In this document: positions 1 to 6,930 of the stretch, piece by piece | Layout of the letters: every line of letters begins with the position of its first letter | Numbering within the stretch: position 1 is the first letter of the stretch | DNA from: a bacterium | GTDB taxonomy: Bacteria; Verrucomicrobiota; Verrucomicrobiae; Limisphaerales; J093 | DNA length: 11,118 nucleotides | Assembly: GCA_021839785.1 (NCBI GenBank) | Contig: JAKCAB010000242.1 | Span: 1-11,118, forward strand | Direction: 5' to 3' | Translations under genes and position numbers: made by a program | Notes under the pieces: model-generated | Seen by the model: the letters and a program-made list of their open reading frames with translations, nothing else | Told to the model about the DNA's origin: nothing | The model's database searches: none

Positions 1-1
1 G

Positions 2-502
2 TGGATTCCCCACGAAGGTGATTTCACCGAGGCTACGTGCCTCGACGCCGCCCGCACCTTCAATCGCGCTGGCGAACTGGCCGCGATGCAGGGCATCAAG
101 TTCTTCTATCACAACCACGGTTACGAGTTTCAGCCATTCGCCAACGGCACTTTGTTCGACCTCCTGGTGGCGAAGACCAACCCCAAGTTCGTGTTCTTCC
201 AAATGGACCTGCTCTGGACGGTGCACCCCGGCCAAGACCCGGTGAAGCTGCTCGAGCGGTACCCGAAGCGCTGGGTGCTCATGCACCTCAAGGACCTCAA
301 GAAAGGCGTCAAGGGCGACCTGACCGGCGGCACCGACGTGAAGAACGACGTCATCCTCGGCACCGGCCAGATGGACTTCCCCGCCATCTTCAAGGCGGCC
401 AAGAAGACCAAGATCAAATACTACTTCATCGAAGACGAGTCGCCGTGGTCGGTGACCCAGATTCCCCAAAGCCTGCACTACCTCGACAACGTCGAGTGGT
501 GA
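2..502 (+). CDS. Sugar phosphate isomerase/epimerase, TIM-barrel family (C-terminal part)
   Basis: The 5' end lies outside the window; 166 codons of one open frame are visible up to the TGA at 500-502. The fragment matches the C-terminal half of the xylose isomerase-like TIM-barrel family (the IolE / AP-endonuclease-2 fold), whose members isomerise, epimerise or otherwise rework sugars and inositols, usually with a divalent metal. Recognisable pieces, numbered from the first visible codon, are the strand motif YHNHGYEF (residues 36-43), MDLLWTVHPGQDP with an Asp at 69, HLKDL with a His at 95, and YYFIEDE with a Glu at 144. These are the usual places for the metal and catalytic residues. Many verrucomicrobial homologues are secreted, but the N-terminus is not visible here, so location is unknown. 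The substrate cannot be read from the sequence. The family call is firm; the exact reaction is open. Confidence 0.88.
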   Translation, partial: WIPHEGDFTEATCLDAARTFNRAGELAAMQGIKFFYHNHGYEFQPFANGTLFDLLVAKTNPKFVFFQMDLLWTVHPGQDPVKLLERYPKRWVLMHLKDLKKGVKGDLTGGTDVKNDVILGTGQMDFPAIFKAAKKTKIKYYFIEDESPWSVTQIPQSLHYLDNVEW

Positions 503-514
503 CGGATTTCCGTC
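501..514 (+). terminator. Small inverted repeat overlapping the isomerase stop codon
   Basis: GACGG-ATTT-CCGTC forms a 5-bp stem with a 4-nt loop and begins inside the stop codon. No T-run follows, so it is at best a weak transcript-end or processing hairpin. It may be chance. Confidence 0.18.
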
Positions 515-655
515 GAAGGGCGACGTGAGGGGATCCGAGTGGTGCGCAGCGGGGAAGTGCGACCGCACAATTCTCGAGCGAGGGTTGTCTGCGCAGATGG
601 AGCACATTGAAGACGCACCGTCCTGCCGCCATACCGCTCACGCGGGCGGAGAGAA

Positions 656-814
656 ATGAGGATCGAACTGCGCGCGACCTGCCATAAATACGGCGCTGTG
701 TCGGCGCTGGACAAGGTGTCGCTTGCGGTGGAACCCGGCCAACTCGTCGCCGTACTCGGGTCGAACGGCGCCGGCAAGACCACGCTGCTGCGCTGCCTGG
801 CCGTTGGAGGCTAG
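656..814 (+). pseudogene. Truncated ABC transporter ATP-binding protein (N-terminal 52 residues)
   Basis: The frame starts at an ATG with GGAG four bases upstream (648-651) and ends at a TAG after 52 codons; a normal ABC ATPase has about 230-310 residues. What remains is the typical start of the nucleotide-binding domain: an aromatic Tyr at residue 12 (the usual A-loop position), the segment ALDKVSLAVEPGQLVAVLG, and a complete Walker A motif GSNGAGKTT (35-43) followed by LLRCLA. The Q-loop, signature motif, Walker B and H-loop are all missing. Similarity to the family stops near base 802. The next bases, up to the TAG, read better on the minus strand as phage tail protein, so the stop belongs to foreign sequence. 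The product could not hydrolyse ATP. The membrane protein fragment at 1878-3077 may be the remnant of its partner permease. Confidence 0.82.
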
Positions 815-1043
815 GGATTGGGCGAGCTGGGCATAGGGCTTTGCCGCTGTCCACCGCGGCGCGGTAGGCGGCCCGCAGTTCGCTGAGGCCGAGCAGCCCG
901 ACGACTTGGGTGCGCAGGCCGGCCAGGAATCCATTCATGCCGAGCGCGCGGCCCACGAACTTGTCGAGCGATCCCATCGCTTGCTGGAAACCACCCAGGC
1001 GGGCCTGGCTGTCAATCACCACTTGCAGGTTCGCGGCCTTCAT
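804..1043 (-). pseudogene. Phage tail tape measure-like protein, N-terminal fragment with frameshift
   Basis: Reading on the minus strand from the ATG at 1043, the first about 67 residues begin MKAANLQVVIDSQARLGGF and contain a hydrophobic stretch NGFLAGLRTQVVGLLGLSEL, then AAYRAAVDSGKA. This is the style of tape measure N-termini: an alpha-helical start followed by a small hydrophobic segment and Ala-rich helices. Near base 843 the frame ceases to make sense; skipping one C in a CCC run restores YAQLAQSLASN, which continues to the junction with the ABC ATPase at about 803. So there is a one-base insertion and then a truncation; intact tape measure proteins run to many hundreds of residues. 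No Shine-Dalgarno precedes the ATG, so the true start could lie elsewhere. The family call rests on overall character, not on a diagnostic motif. Confidence 0.5.
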
Positions 1044-1045
1044 GC

Positions 1046-1051
1046 GAGGAG
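1046..1051 (+). promoter_or_regulatory. Strong ribosome binding site for the small membrane protein
   Basis: GAGGAG lies six bases before the ATG at 1058. It is one of the clearest Shine-Dalgarno sequences in the window and is the main reason to accept the short plus-strand gene that follows. Confidence 0.6.
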
Positions 1052-1057
1052 TCGGCC

Positions 1058-1285
1058 ATGCTGACGATCATGACGGTCACGGTGCTGTTGCTGCTGGGGG
1101 TCATTCTGGTGCCGGCGGCGGTCCTGGCGCTGGCGCAGACGCTGGGGCCGGCACTGGTGGCCATCCTGGGGGCCGCGTGGCCGGTGCTCGTGCCCGCGCT
1201 GGCGCTGGCGTACCTCACCGAATGGCTGGTGGCTCGCTGGCGCCGGCGCCATCCCCGGCCGCCGAGCTGGGATCCTCACGTCTGA
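1058..1285 (+). CDS. Small two-span membrane protein of unknown function in the phage remnant
   Basis: This 75-residue protein is mostly hydrophobic. One likely span covers about residues 3-27 and a second about 30-53, with a short turn between, followed by a positively charged tail (RWRRRHPRPP) that should face the cytoplasm. The start is set by a GAGGAG ribosome binding site. Its 3' end overlaps the convergent minus-strand phage-like gene by about 10 bases. The minus-strand frames across this interval read as Ser/Ala/Arg-rich nonsense, which supports plus-strand coding. Size and topology would suit a holin or another small phage membrane protein, but nothing diagnostic is present, and it runs against the direction of its phage neighbours. 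I do not recognise a family. Confidence 0.55.
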   Translation: MLTIMTVTVLLLLGVILVPAAVLALAQTLGPALVAILGAAWPVLVPALALAYLTEWLVARWRRRHPRPPSWDPHV

Positions 1286-1818
1286 GCCCGGCGCAGCAGT
1301 TGCCCGGTCAGCTTTTCGAGTTGTCTTCCCGAATCTCCTCCCCACAGCGTTGGCGTCAAAACGCTGGCCAGCACCACGAGCATGCGCAGATCGTCCACCG
1401 CTTCCTTGCGGCTCACGCTGTCGGAAAGCAGCTTGAGTTGCGCCATGCTGCATTGCGTCGCCCCTTCGAGGCTGTGTCCGATGCGGACGGCGAGGTCGGC
1501 GGCGATCAGTCCAAGGTCTTCGTGGAAGATGGGCTTGCGTCCGACTCCGACGGCGCTGAGTTCGACTTCGCTTTCGGCGAGGGTTTCGCGTAGAGCGGCA
1601 AGCGACTCTTGAGGCACATCCGCTGGAAGTCCCAGGCTTCGAGTTCCGCCTTGCCCTCGGGTGAAGAGGGATCGAGCACTCTGCCGGAGATTTGCGTGGT
1701 CGGATTCATAGGCGGCGGCTTGGTCAACGTTCCACTTCACGGCCCCGGAGTCAATGTCCGCCTGGGAGCCGAATAGACTTTGCAGCGCAAGCCGGAGCTC
1801 GGTCGAGAGCCCGGTCAC
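1276..1818 (-). CDS. Phage-like hypothetical protein, open frame that is probably a frameshifted composite
   Basis: A 180-codon frame runs from a GTG at 1818 to the TGA at 1276, and the frame stays open upstream to about 1924. I do not recognise the family. It ends just upstream of the probable tape measure start, the place where tail assembly or connector proteins usually sit. The downstream half (about 1276-1595) reads convincingly, with VELSAVGVGRKPIFHEDLGL and helical C-terminal segments. The upstream part (about 1716-1842, including DFNAQLQADVTGLSTELRLA) also reads well. Between them, about 1600-1705, this frame is poor and an overlapping frame reads much better (see the entry at 1506-1727). 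The single open frame is therefore likely an accident: probably the end of one protein and the frameshifted remainder of another. No Shine-Dalgarno is evident at the GTG. Confidence 0.45.
   Translation of the reverse strand: MTGLSTELRLALQSLFGSQADIDSGAVKWNVDQAAAYESDHANLRQSARSLFTRGQGGTRSLGLPADVPQESLAALRETLAESEVELSAVGVGRKPIFHEDLGLIAADLAVRIGHSLEGATQCSMAQLKLLSDSVSRKEAVDDLRMLVVLASVLTPTLWGGDSGRQLEKLTGQLLRRAQT
1506..1727 (-). pseudogene. Overlapping frame holding the probable true N-terminus of the phage-like protein
   Basis: A TTG at 1727 or an ATG at 1709 opens a frame that begins MNPTTQISGRVLDPSS and continues through EGKAELEAWDFQRMCLKSRL, a natural-looking sequence with mostly G/C third positions. 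Past about base 1595 it degrades into Ser/Lys/Pro-rich nonsense until its stop at 1506, while the -1 frame becomes coherent (AALRETLAESEVELSAVGVG). Joining the two at 1590-1600 gives one sensible protein of about 145 residues ending at 1276, which implies one lost base in this copy. No slippery heptamer is seen at the switch, so programmed frameshifting is unlikely. Confidence 0.4.
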
Positions 1819-1877
1819 GTCGGCCTGCAGTTGCGCATTGAAATCGGCCGCGATCGGGCGCAGCGGCCCTGGCGCTG

Positions 1878-2120
1878 TTTGATCGGCCGCGGCTGCTTTT
1901 GCTGCCGCTCGCGCAGTATGTCCTCATGGTGGCGATGGCGATTCATGTGGCGGCCTTCTGCCCCCCGCTCCTGCGGAAATTCGTCCCCGCGGTCTTTCCC
2001 CTGATGCTGTTCGCGTTCTTTTTGCAGAAACTGGTGGAACCTGTGATCGCCTGGCACGCGCATTGGGCTTGGTGGGTGCCCCCCTCCGGCTGGCTGAATT
2101 ACGCCTTTCAGCGGGGTTGA
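1878..2120 (+). pseudogene. Upstream fragment of a membrane permease-like gene, ended by an in-frame TGA
   Basis: The plus-strand frame becomes coherent at about 1878 (FDRPRLLLLPLAQYVLMVAM) and runs as a hydrophobic, Trp-rich membrane protein segment to the TGA at 2118-2120. There is no start codon with a ribosome binding site; the 5' part of the gene seems to be replaced by phage-like sequence. The frame is the same as that of the 2151-3077 reading frame, and translation through the TGA gives VEGDRWALTLVLPALL without a break, so both belong to one original gene. A single-base change such as CGA or TGG to TGA explains the stop. Confidence 0.6.
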
Positions 2121-2150
2121 GTCGAAGGCGACCGATGGGCGCTCACGCTG

Positions 2151-3077
2151 GTGCTGCCAGCGCTCCTGCCCCTCTGGCTGCTGCCGCAATACTGGCGGCG
2201 ACTGCGGGACCAGTTTGCTCTGGGCGAACCGGACCTGCGACCCGGCTGGCCGCCCGTCGATGTCGAGACCACTGGTGGCTTGGCGGTGGACGCCGCGCGG
2301 CCGTCCGAAGCATCGGGACCTACGGCCATCGAAGAGGCGATTCGGTCCCGCGAATTCCTGCGGCCTCTCGCTTGGGCGCAAATCGGCTTCATCGAGCGCT
2401 TGGTGCTGGCCTGGCTTAGCTCGCGGGAGCGGTTGGTGCTCGAATTCATGTTGACCCCCGATCCGCGCTGCACCCACCGATTCTGGAGACTGCTGCGCTT
2501 CGCGGGTGTGGGAGCAGCGCTCTGCCTGGTTCCCAGCGGTTGGCTGAGAGGTGCGGGTGGGTTTCTCATAGCCGCCGCAACTGGTCTCGGAACCGTCGTG
2601 CTGCTCCTCGAGTCGTGGCGCGGCTTTGCCGCGGGATATTCGGGCGGGATGAACGTGCCGACGTGCGCGCTACACCCTCTGAGCTTCCGCGAGATCCACC
2701 GGATCATCTGCAAGGTGGCGCTGGTGCGTTCAGGGATTCTGTCGGCCGTCGTGGTGCTGGCGGGCGGTTTCCTGGGCTGGCGATTCAGCGAATCGGCCGC
2801 GCGAGGCATCGACCTGGCCCTGCGTGGTGTCGTGTTATGCATGGCGGTGCTCCCGGTCCTGATGCTCTGGCATTTCAGCCAGGTGACGAACGACACTTCC
2901 CAGATGCGCCTCCCGGCCTCGGCGCTGTTTCTGATCCTGATCCTCGCCCAAGTTGGCTTCGGCATCGCGACGTTCTTTGTGGAATGGCGAAGTGCCTTAC
3001 TGATCTGCGTGCCCGGCTTGGCATTGCTGTCTGGCGGGCTCTTTCTGCTTTACCGGCGAGCTTGGGAACACGGGTAG
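2151..3077 (+). CDS. Polytopic membrane protein, possible ABC-2-type permease (C-terminal part)
   Basis: The 308 residues from a GTG at 2151 contain a short hydrophobic start, a hydrophilic loop of about 95 residues, and likely spans at about 115-130, 136-155, 192-212, 220-242, 256-277 and 281-301. The GTG has no Shine-Dalgarno and lies inside coding sequence that continues upstream in the same frame, so it is unlikely to be a natural start; the product is more likely a broken gene's 3' part. I infer a transporter permease because a truncated ABC ATPase sits upstream on the same strand with only phage-like sequence between, and ATPase-permease pairs of this order are standard. No permease signature motif is visible, so the family remains uncertain. 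It converges with the pseudopilin gene, 55 bases away. Confidence 0.55.
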   Translation: MLPALLPLWLLPQYWRRLRDQFALGEPDLRPGWPPVDVETTGGLAVDAARPSEASGPTAIEEAIRSREFLRPLAWAQIGFIERLVLAWLSSRERLVLEFMLTPDPRCTHRFWRLLRFAGVGAALCLVPSGWLRGAGGFLIAAATGLGTVVLLLESWRGFAAGYSGGMNVPTCALHPLSFREIHRIICKVALVRSGILSAVVVLAGGFLGWRFSESAARGIDLALRGVVLCMAVLPVLMLWHFSQVTNDTSQMRLPASALFLILILAQVGFGIATFFVEWRSALLICVPGLALLSGGLFLLYRRAWEHG

Positions 3078-3132
3078 TTCGACTTGATCCGCTGTAGTCC
3101 GTCGGGGAGTGAAAGAGTGGCTGGCCGGACGG

Positions 3133-3900
3133 TTACGGCTTGGGGCGCAGCTTGGCGATTTGTTTCTCCAAGGCCGGCCCGATGTCTTCCTGGTAGAAGT
3201 ACGCGTCGCGGTCGCCCGCCGCGCTCCAACTGTGCAGGAAGAGCATTTTGTCGAACTTGATCCAGCGCGCGGAGCCGTCCATGAAGACCTCGTTGCCGCC
3301 GGCAGGAATGCCCGCGGCGGCCTTGTGCGGGGGCATGCCCTTGAAGGCGGTGTCGCGCCCGCCGCCCCATTTGCCGTCGATCTTGAGGTTCGCGTCGGCG
3401 GCCAGCACCCAGCCCGGACCGGCGGTGCTGGTCTTGACCGGACTGCGCGAGTCGAAGGTGCCCGCCGGGTTGGTCCACTTTTCGATGCCGCCAAAATACT
3501 GGAAGCCGATCACCCACTGGTCGTAATCCGCCTCGAAGGTCGGAAAGCCCGGCCGGCCGGGGCACGTCCAGATTTGCGCCGCGGATTTGTTCGTGCTCAT
3601 GGTCAAACCCACGGTCGCGGCCAACGCGCCTTCCGGCGGGTTCAAGGCGATCTGAACTTGTTTGAAGCGGGCTTCCACCACGCGGTCCTGGCTGTCCTGG
3701 GCATAAACGGTCATGCCGATGGCGATCTGGCGGAGGTTGTTCAGACAGGCGGCGCGTCGGCCGGATTCCTTGGCCCGGCTCAAAGCGGGCAACAACATTC
3801 CCGCCAGGATGGCGATGATGGCGATGACCACCAGCAGTTCGATCAAGGTAAAACCGACCACGGACGGCTTCCTTCCAGACGGCCTTGTCGGTGCTCGCAT
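3133..3900 (-). CDS. Pseudopilin-like protein with prepilin N-terminal cleavage/methylation motif
   Basis: The 255-residue protein has a short basic leader and the class III signal [20 protein letters not shown] at 16-35. Prepilin peptidase should cut after Gly16 and methylate Phe17; Glu21 is the conserved Glu5 of the mature pilin. The long helix runs into [22 protein letters not shown], as in the type II secretion-like pseudopilins that are abundant in Verrucomicrobiota and Planctomycetota. The C-terminal part is a soluble domain with His and MDG residues ([11 protein letters not shown], then [12 protein letters not shown]) resembling the H-X9-DG style of DUF1559 proteins, though the spacing is not exact. 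The ATG at 3900 has GGAG eight bases upstream. It lies 76 bases downstream of the LamG gene on the same strand, with a hairpin between. It probably acts at the inner membrane or in the periplasm, perhaps as part of surface display or uptake of polymers; the specific role is unknown. Confidence 0.9.
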   Translation of the reverse strand: MRAPTRPSGRKPSVVGFTLIELLVVIAIIAILAGMLLPALSRAKESGRRAACLNNLRQIAIGMTVYAQDSQDRVVEARFKQVQIALNPPEGALAATVGLTMSTNKSAAQIWTCPGRPGFPTFEADYDQWVIGFQYFGGIEKWTNPAGTFDSRSPVKTSTAGPGWVLAADANLKIDGKWGGGRDTAFKGMPPHKAAAGIPAGGNEVFMDGSARWIKFDKMLFLHSWSAAGDRDAYFYQEDIGPALEKQIAKLRPKP

Positions 3901-3919
3901 AACGTGGGCTCCAAGATGC

Positions 3920-3947
3920 GAGCGGCCGGGGGGTGACCCGGCCGCTC
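3920..3947 (-). promoter_or_regulatory. Perfect 11-bp hairpin between the LamG and pseudopilin genes
   Basis: GAGCGGCCGGG pairs with CCCGGCCGCTC around a six-base loop. No T-run follows in the transcript direction; instead it is followed by the pseudopilin ribosome binding site. It therefore looks less like a simple terminator and more like an intercistronic structure that could stabilise the upstream message or lower expression of the downstream gene. Partial termination is also possible. Confidence 0.6.
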
Positions 3948-3976
3948 AAGGAACGATCAAGGGTCAACCGCGCCGG

Positions 3977-6904
3977 TCATTGTCGGGTGCGATAGAACAT
4001 GGCATTGCCAGTGGGCTGCGTCGTGTAGGGCGAAGTGGCGCCCGCCACCGGCGTCCACGGACCGTTGACGGCGGGGGCGGATTCGAGGCTCCCGCCGGTC
4101 CAGCTTACTTGAATCTGCCCCGCAGACTTGCCGATGGTCATCGTGGGCGCCGCGCCACCGACCGGCGTGCTGTACCCGAACGGCCGCGGGATGGTGTTGT
4201 TGTAGCCCGATTTGCTGATATAGAAGTCATCGAACCAGGCGCTGTCGGTGGTGTTGTTGCCGGCCACAAACAGCTTGTCGAGGTCCGGCGCCATCCCGCC
4301 CAGGACCGGGTCGGGAGTGAAGGGATCGCGATCGCTGTAATAGTCTTTGAACAACTCGGTCCGGCCGGCATCGCCCTCCTTCTGGATATAAACGGAGAAC
4401 GTGTCGTACGGCGAAACCGGGTCGTTCATCGGGACGTTTTTCATGTCGATCCAGACCGCATAAACCACGTTCGTTTGGAGCGGGTCCGCGGCGGACTCGA
4501 GCGTGCCTCCGACGCCGTTGATCACGCCCAGGAGCCAAGCCGGGTTGGCCGGATCGTAGGTCACGTGGGGGTCCGGACCGATGTTGGCGGTGGCGTCCCC
4601 GTGCCAGCGGATGTTCTTGTCCGTAAGGCCGAGGATTTGTTCCAGCGCCGCCGTCGGTTCGCCCCGCGGCATCATGCGGAAAAACAAGGTGCGTTGTTGT
4701 CCTTCGGTGAGCTTCAGGTTCCGCAGCGGCAGCACTGCCGCGCTGTCGGTGCTGCTCATGCTCAACATGCGGTTGCCGCCTTGGTCTTCCACCTTCGCGA
4801 ATTGCCCGCGCAGGTCGAGCCACCAGCCCGTGTCGGCGAGGAACCCGAAGTCGTACCGGTCGAAGTTATCCACCAACGCCCAGTTGGCCGCGACACCGTC
4901 AATGACGCTCACCGTCCGGGTGGCTGAAAGCGTGTCGGCGCCGCGTTTGAGGGTAAGGGTGTAAGTCGTGGTCGTGTCCGGCGTGACCGTGGTGCTCCCG
5001 GCGCCGGCGATGGTCTGGGCCGTGACGTCGCCCACGCCGGAGTCGATCAGCACCAGGGTGGCATCCTTGCTCACGTCCCAGCGCAACGTCACCGAGTCGC
5101 CCACCGCCACGGCCGGCAGGTCCGAGGCAAACAAATTAATGGCGAGCGGCTTCAAGACGGGTGGCGGCGTCGGCATGACCTGCGTGGCCAGCAACTGGGC
5201 TTCCTCGGCGGTCAAGACACGGCTCCACACCACCACGTCGTCGATCTGGCCGGTAAACCAGGCCGCGGGCGTGGCGCGCAAGATGCCGCCGATGGAGGTG
5301 GTGTTCACGCTCAACGGGCGGATCGGGCCGGGCGCCACGTCGTCTTTCACTCCGTCGATGTACAGGGTGGCCTGCATCACGCCGCCCACCTCGCGCTGGG
5401 TGTACACAATGTTGTGCCAGGTGCCGTCGAAGGCGACGCCCGCCGAATGGTGGTGGTCCCCGCTGGTGGCGCCGTTGTCCGTGCGGATGTACGTGTCCAC
5501 CGTGCCGTCGGAACCCTGGTTGTGCGTGCCGATGTTGAACAGCGGCTGCGTGCTCTTCGTGGAGCCTTCGGAAAACACGCGCTTGTCGGTCTGAATGTCG
5601 CCTTTGACCCAGAGCGACACCGAGAAGTTCGGGTGCTGGTAGATCGGCAATTCCTCACCGCCGGCGTCGATGCGCTGCAACATCGTCTGGCGCGCCAGGT
5701 CGAACTGGAGGCAGTTGCCCCATTTGCCGGGCTGGAGATCCGACGCGGTCAGGTTGACCAGTTCCAGATCGTAGCCGTGCACGAGGTCGGGGGTTTTGGT
5801 GCCCTGGACCTCATTGAGCGGCCAGTAAGACACCACGCCGTTGGTCAGGTTTGGCCCCGGAATTTCGCTCACTTGAAGCACCGCTCTGCCACTGGTCACG
5901 GCGCCGCCGGCGTTGGTCACCTTCAGTTTGTAAGTTCCGGAATCGCTCACCTTCAGGTCGGTCAGCGCCAGCGTCGCGCTGGTTGCTCCGGTGATGGGCG
6001 CATCGTCTTTTAGCCATTGGTAGGTCAGCGGGCGCGTGCCGCCGGCACCGGCCGACAGCGTGAACGCATCGCCGACGAGCAAGTCCGGGGCGCCGGTTGG
6101 GTCGTTCGTGATGAACGGAGCAAACGGCGGCACCGGCGTCTGGAGGCCGTTGTTCATCACGTCCTTGATTTCGTCCCCCGTGAGGGCGCGCTCCCAAACC
6201 GCCACGTCGTCAATCGTGCCCGCGAAGTAGGCCGCAATGTTGCCTCCCATGCCGCGGACGATCGCACCGATCGAAGTCGTATCGGAGACAAACGGCGCCC
6301 GCGTGTAGTTGGTGGTGAGGTTCAGCGCGCCGTCCAGGTACAGGCTAACGGCGCCGTTGACGTCCACCAGGCCGATGTGGTGCCAGGTGTCGTCGTAGGC
6401 GGTGCCGGGCGAATGCACGTGATTCAACTGCACGCCGCCGGTGCCGTTGCGGAAATACAGGTCCACCGTGCCGTCCGTGCCGGCGTTGTGCGTCCCGATG
6501 TTGACCAGCGGGTTGTTATTATTGTCGTTGCTGTTGCTCTCGGAAAACACCCGCCGATCCGCCTGCATCGCGGCGCCCTTGACCCACACGCACACGGTGA
6601 AGCTCCCGGCCCGCGAGATCGGCAGGCCGGTGTCCTCGCCCGCCGGCGTGGTGAAATAGGCGTACTGGCTGGCGCCATCGAGCAACAGCCCTTTGCCCCG
6701 CTTGCCGGTCACCAACGCGCTGGGATCGAGTCCGAAGAGCAGGAAGTCATTGCCGGAAACCGCATCCGGCGTGGACGACCAGTCCGCCGCCATGCCGTCG
6801 AGCGGCCAGTACGAGACCAGTCCCAGACGGACGTCCGCGGCGACCAGGGTGGAGGCAGCCCCCAAGGCAGCGGCCCCCAAAGCCAAACGCAGTGACATTT
6901 TCAC
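3977..6904 (-). CDS. Large secreted protein with two LamG (concanavalin-like) domains and Ig-like domains
   Basis: The 975-residue product starts at a GTG (6904) with AAAGGA upstream; a second in-frame ATG two codons later is less well spaced. Residues 1-23 form a Sec signal peptide ending VAA. Then come LamG domain 1 (about 28-252), an Ig-like domain (262-346, with YQWLKD and DSGTYKLKV), LamG domain 2 (355-572), a second Ig-like domain (586-668, VAVGDSVTLRWDV), a beta-rich module (676-898) and a terminal beta domain (918-975) ending in FYRTRQ. The two LamG domains share RVFSE, NIGTHN.G.DGTVD, TWH.I and IDDV.VW.R.L, so they are an internal duplication. LamG folds commonly bind carbohydrates or other surface ligands. 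No catalytic domain, lipobox or clear sorting motif is visible. It heads a unit with the pseudopilin and is divergent from a XylR-type regulator, which suggests a carbohydrate-related extracellular role. The ligand is unknown. Confidence 0.9.
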   Translation of the reverse strand: MKMSLRLALGAAALGAASTLVAADVRLGLVSYWPLDGMAADWSSTPDAVSGNDFLLFGLDPSALVTGKRGKGLLLDGASQYAYFTTPAGEDTGLPISRAGSFTVCVWVKGAAMQADRRVFSESNSNDNNNNPLVNIGTHNAGTDGTVDLYFRNGTGGVQLNHVHSPGTAYDDTWHHIGLVDVNGAVSLYLDGALNLTTNYTRAPFVSDTTSIGAIVRGMGGNIAAYFAGTIDDVAVWERALTGDEIKDVMNNGLQTPVPPFAPFITNDPTGAPDLLVGDAFTLSAGAGGTRPLTYQWLKDDAPITGATSATLALTDLKVSDSGTYKLKVTNAGGAVTSGRAVLQVSEIPGPNLTNGVVSYWPLNEVQGTKTPDLVHGYDLELVNLTASDLQPGKWGNCLQFDLARQTMLQRIDAGGEELPIYQHPNFSVSLWVKGDIQTDKRVFSEGSTKSTQPLFNIGTHNQGSDGTVDTYIRTDNGATSGDHHHSAGVAFDGTWHNIVYTQREVGGVMQATLYIDGVKDDVAPGPIRPLSVNTTSIGGILRATPAAWFTGQIDDVVVWSRVLTAEEAQLLATQVMPTPPPVLKPLAINLFASDLPAVAVGDSVTLRWDVSKDATLVLIDSGVGDVTAQTIAGAGSTTVTPDTTTTYTLTLKRGADTLSATRTVSVIDGVAANWALVDNFDRYDFGFLADTGWWLDLRGQFAKVEDQGGNRMLSMSSTDSAAVLPLRNLKLTEGQQRTLFFRMMPRGEPTAALEQILGLTDKNIRWHGDATANIGPDPHVTYDPANPAWLLGVINGVGGTLESAADPLQTNVVYAVWIDMKNVPMNDPVSPYDTFSVYIQKEGDAGRTELFKDYYSDRDPFTPDPVLGGMAPDLDKLFVAGNNTTDSAWFDDFYISKSGYNNTIPRPFGYSTPVGGAAPTMTIGKSAGQIQVSWTGGSLESAPAVNGPWTPVAGATSPYTTQPTGNAMFYRTRQ

Positions 6905-6930
6905 AGGCCAAATCCTTTCGGTTGAGGTTC

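Larger units (their letters stand above)
803..1880. mobile_element. Phage-derived segment (tail-module remnant) between two transporter gene fragments
   Basis: The segment is bounded on the left by the point where the ABC ATPase stops resembling its family (about 798-806) and on the right by the point where a membrane protein frame on the plus strand becomes coherent (somewhere in 1842-1880). Inside, the best coding signal is on the minus strand: a second phage-like protein, then the N-terminus of a probable tape measure protein. The coding signal changes frame at least twice, as expected of a decaying prophage piece. No integrase, terminase, capsid gene, att repeat or target duplication is visible, so this is a fragment, not a functional element. 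I cannot exclude that one or both edges are assembly joins. The boundaries are approximate. Confidence 0.5.

Noticed and set aside
910..1593. Plus-strand open frame of 227 codons across the phage region
   Set aside because: It is antisense to the better minus-strand frames, with a Gly/Ala/His repetitive middle that shadows the small membrane protein gene.
1585..1605. Programmed -1 frameshift site like that of tail assembly chaperones
   Set aside because: The position relative to the tape measure is right, but no X-XXY-YYZ heptamer is present at the switch.
2118..2150. TGA as a selenocysteine codon
   Set aside because: Only a 4-bp stem follows the TGA, no selenoprotein family is recognisable, and the gene is already damaged at its 5' end.
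1815..2477. Minus-strand open frame of 220 codons opposite the permease fragment
   Set aside because: Its Gln/Arg/Pro/His-rich sequence is a shadow of hydrophobic membrane protein codons on the plus strand.
3078..3132. Bidirectional terminator between the convergent permease and pseudopilin genes
   Set aside because: Only a 5-bp CCGTC/GACGG pairing with a long loop is visible, and no T-run on either strand.
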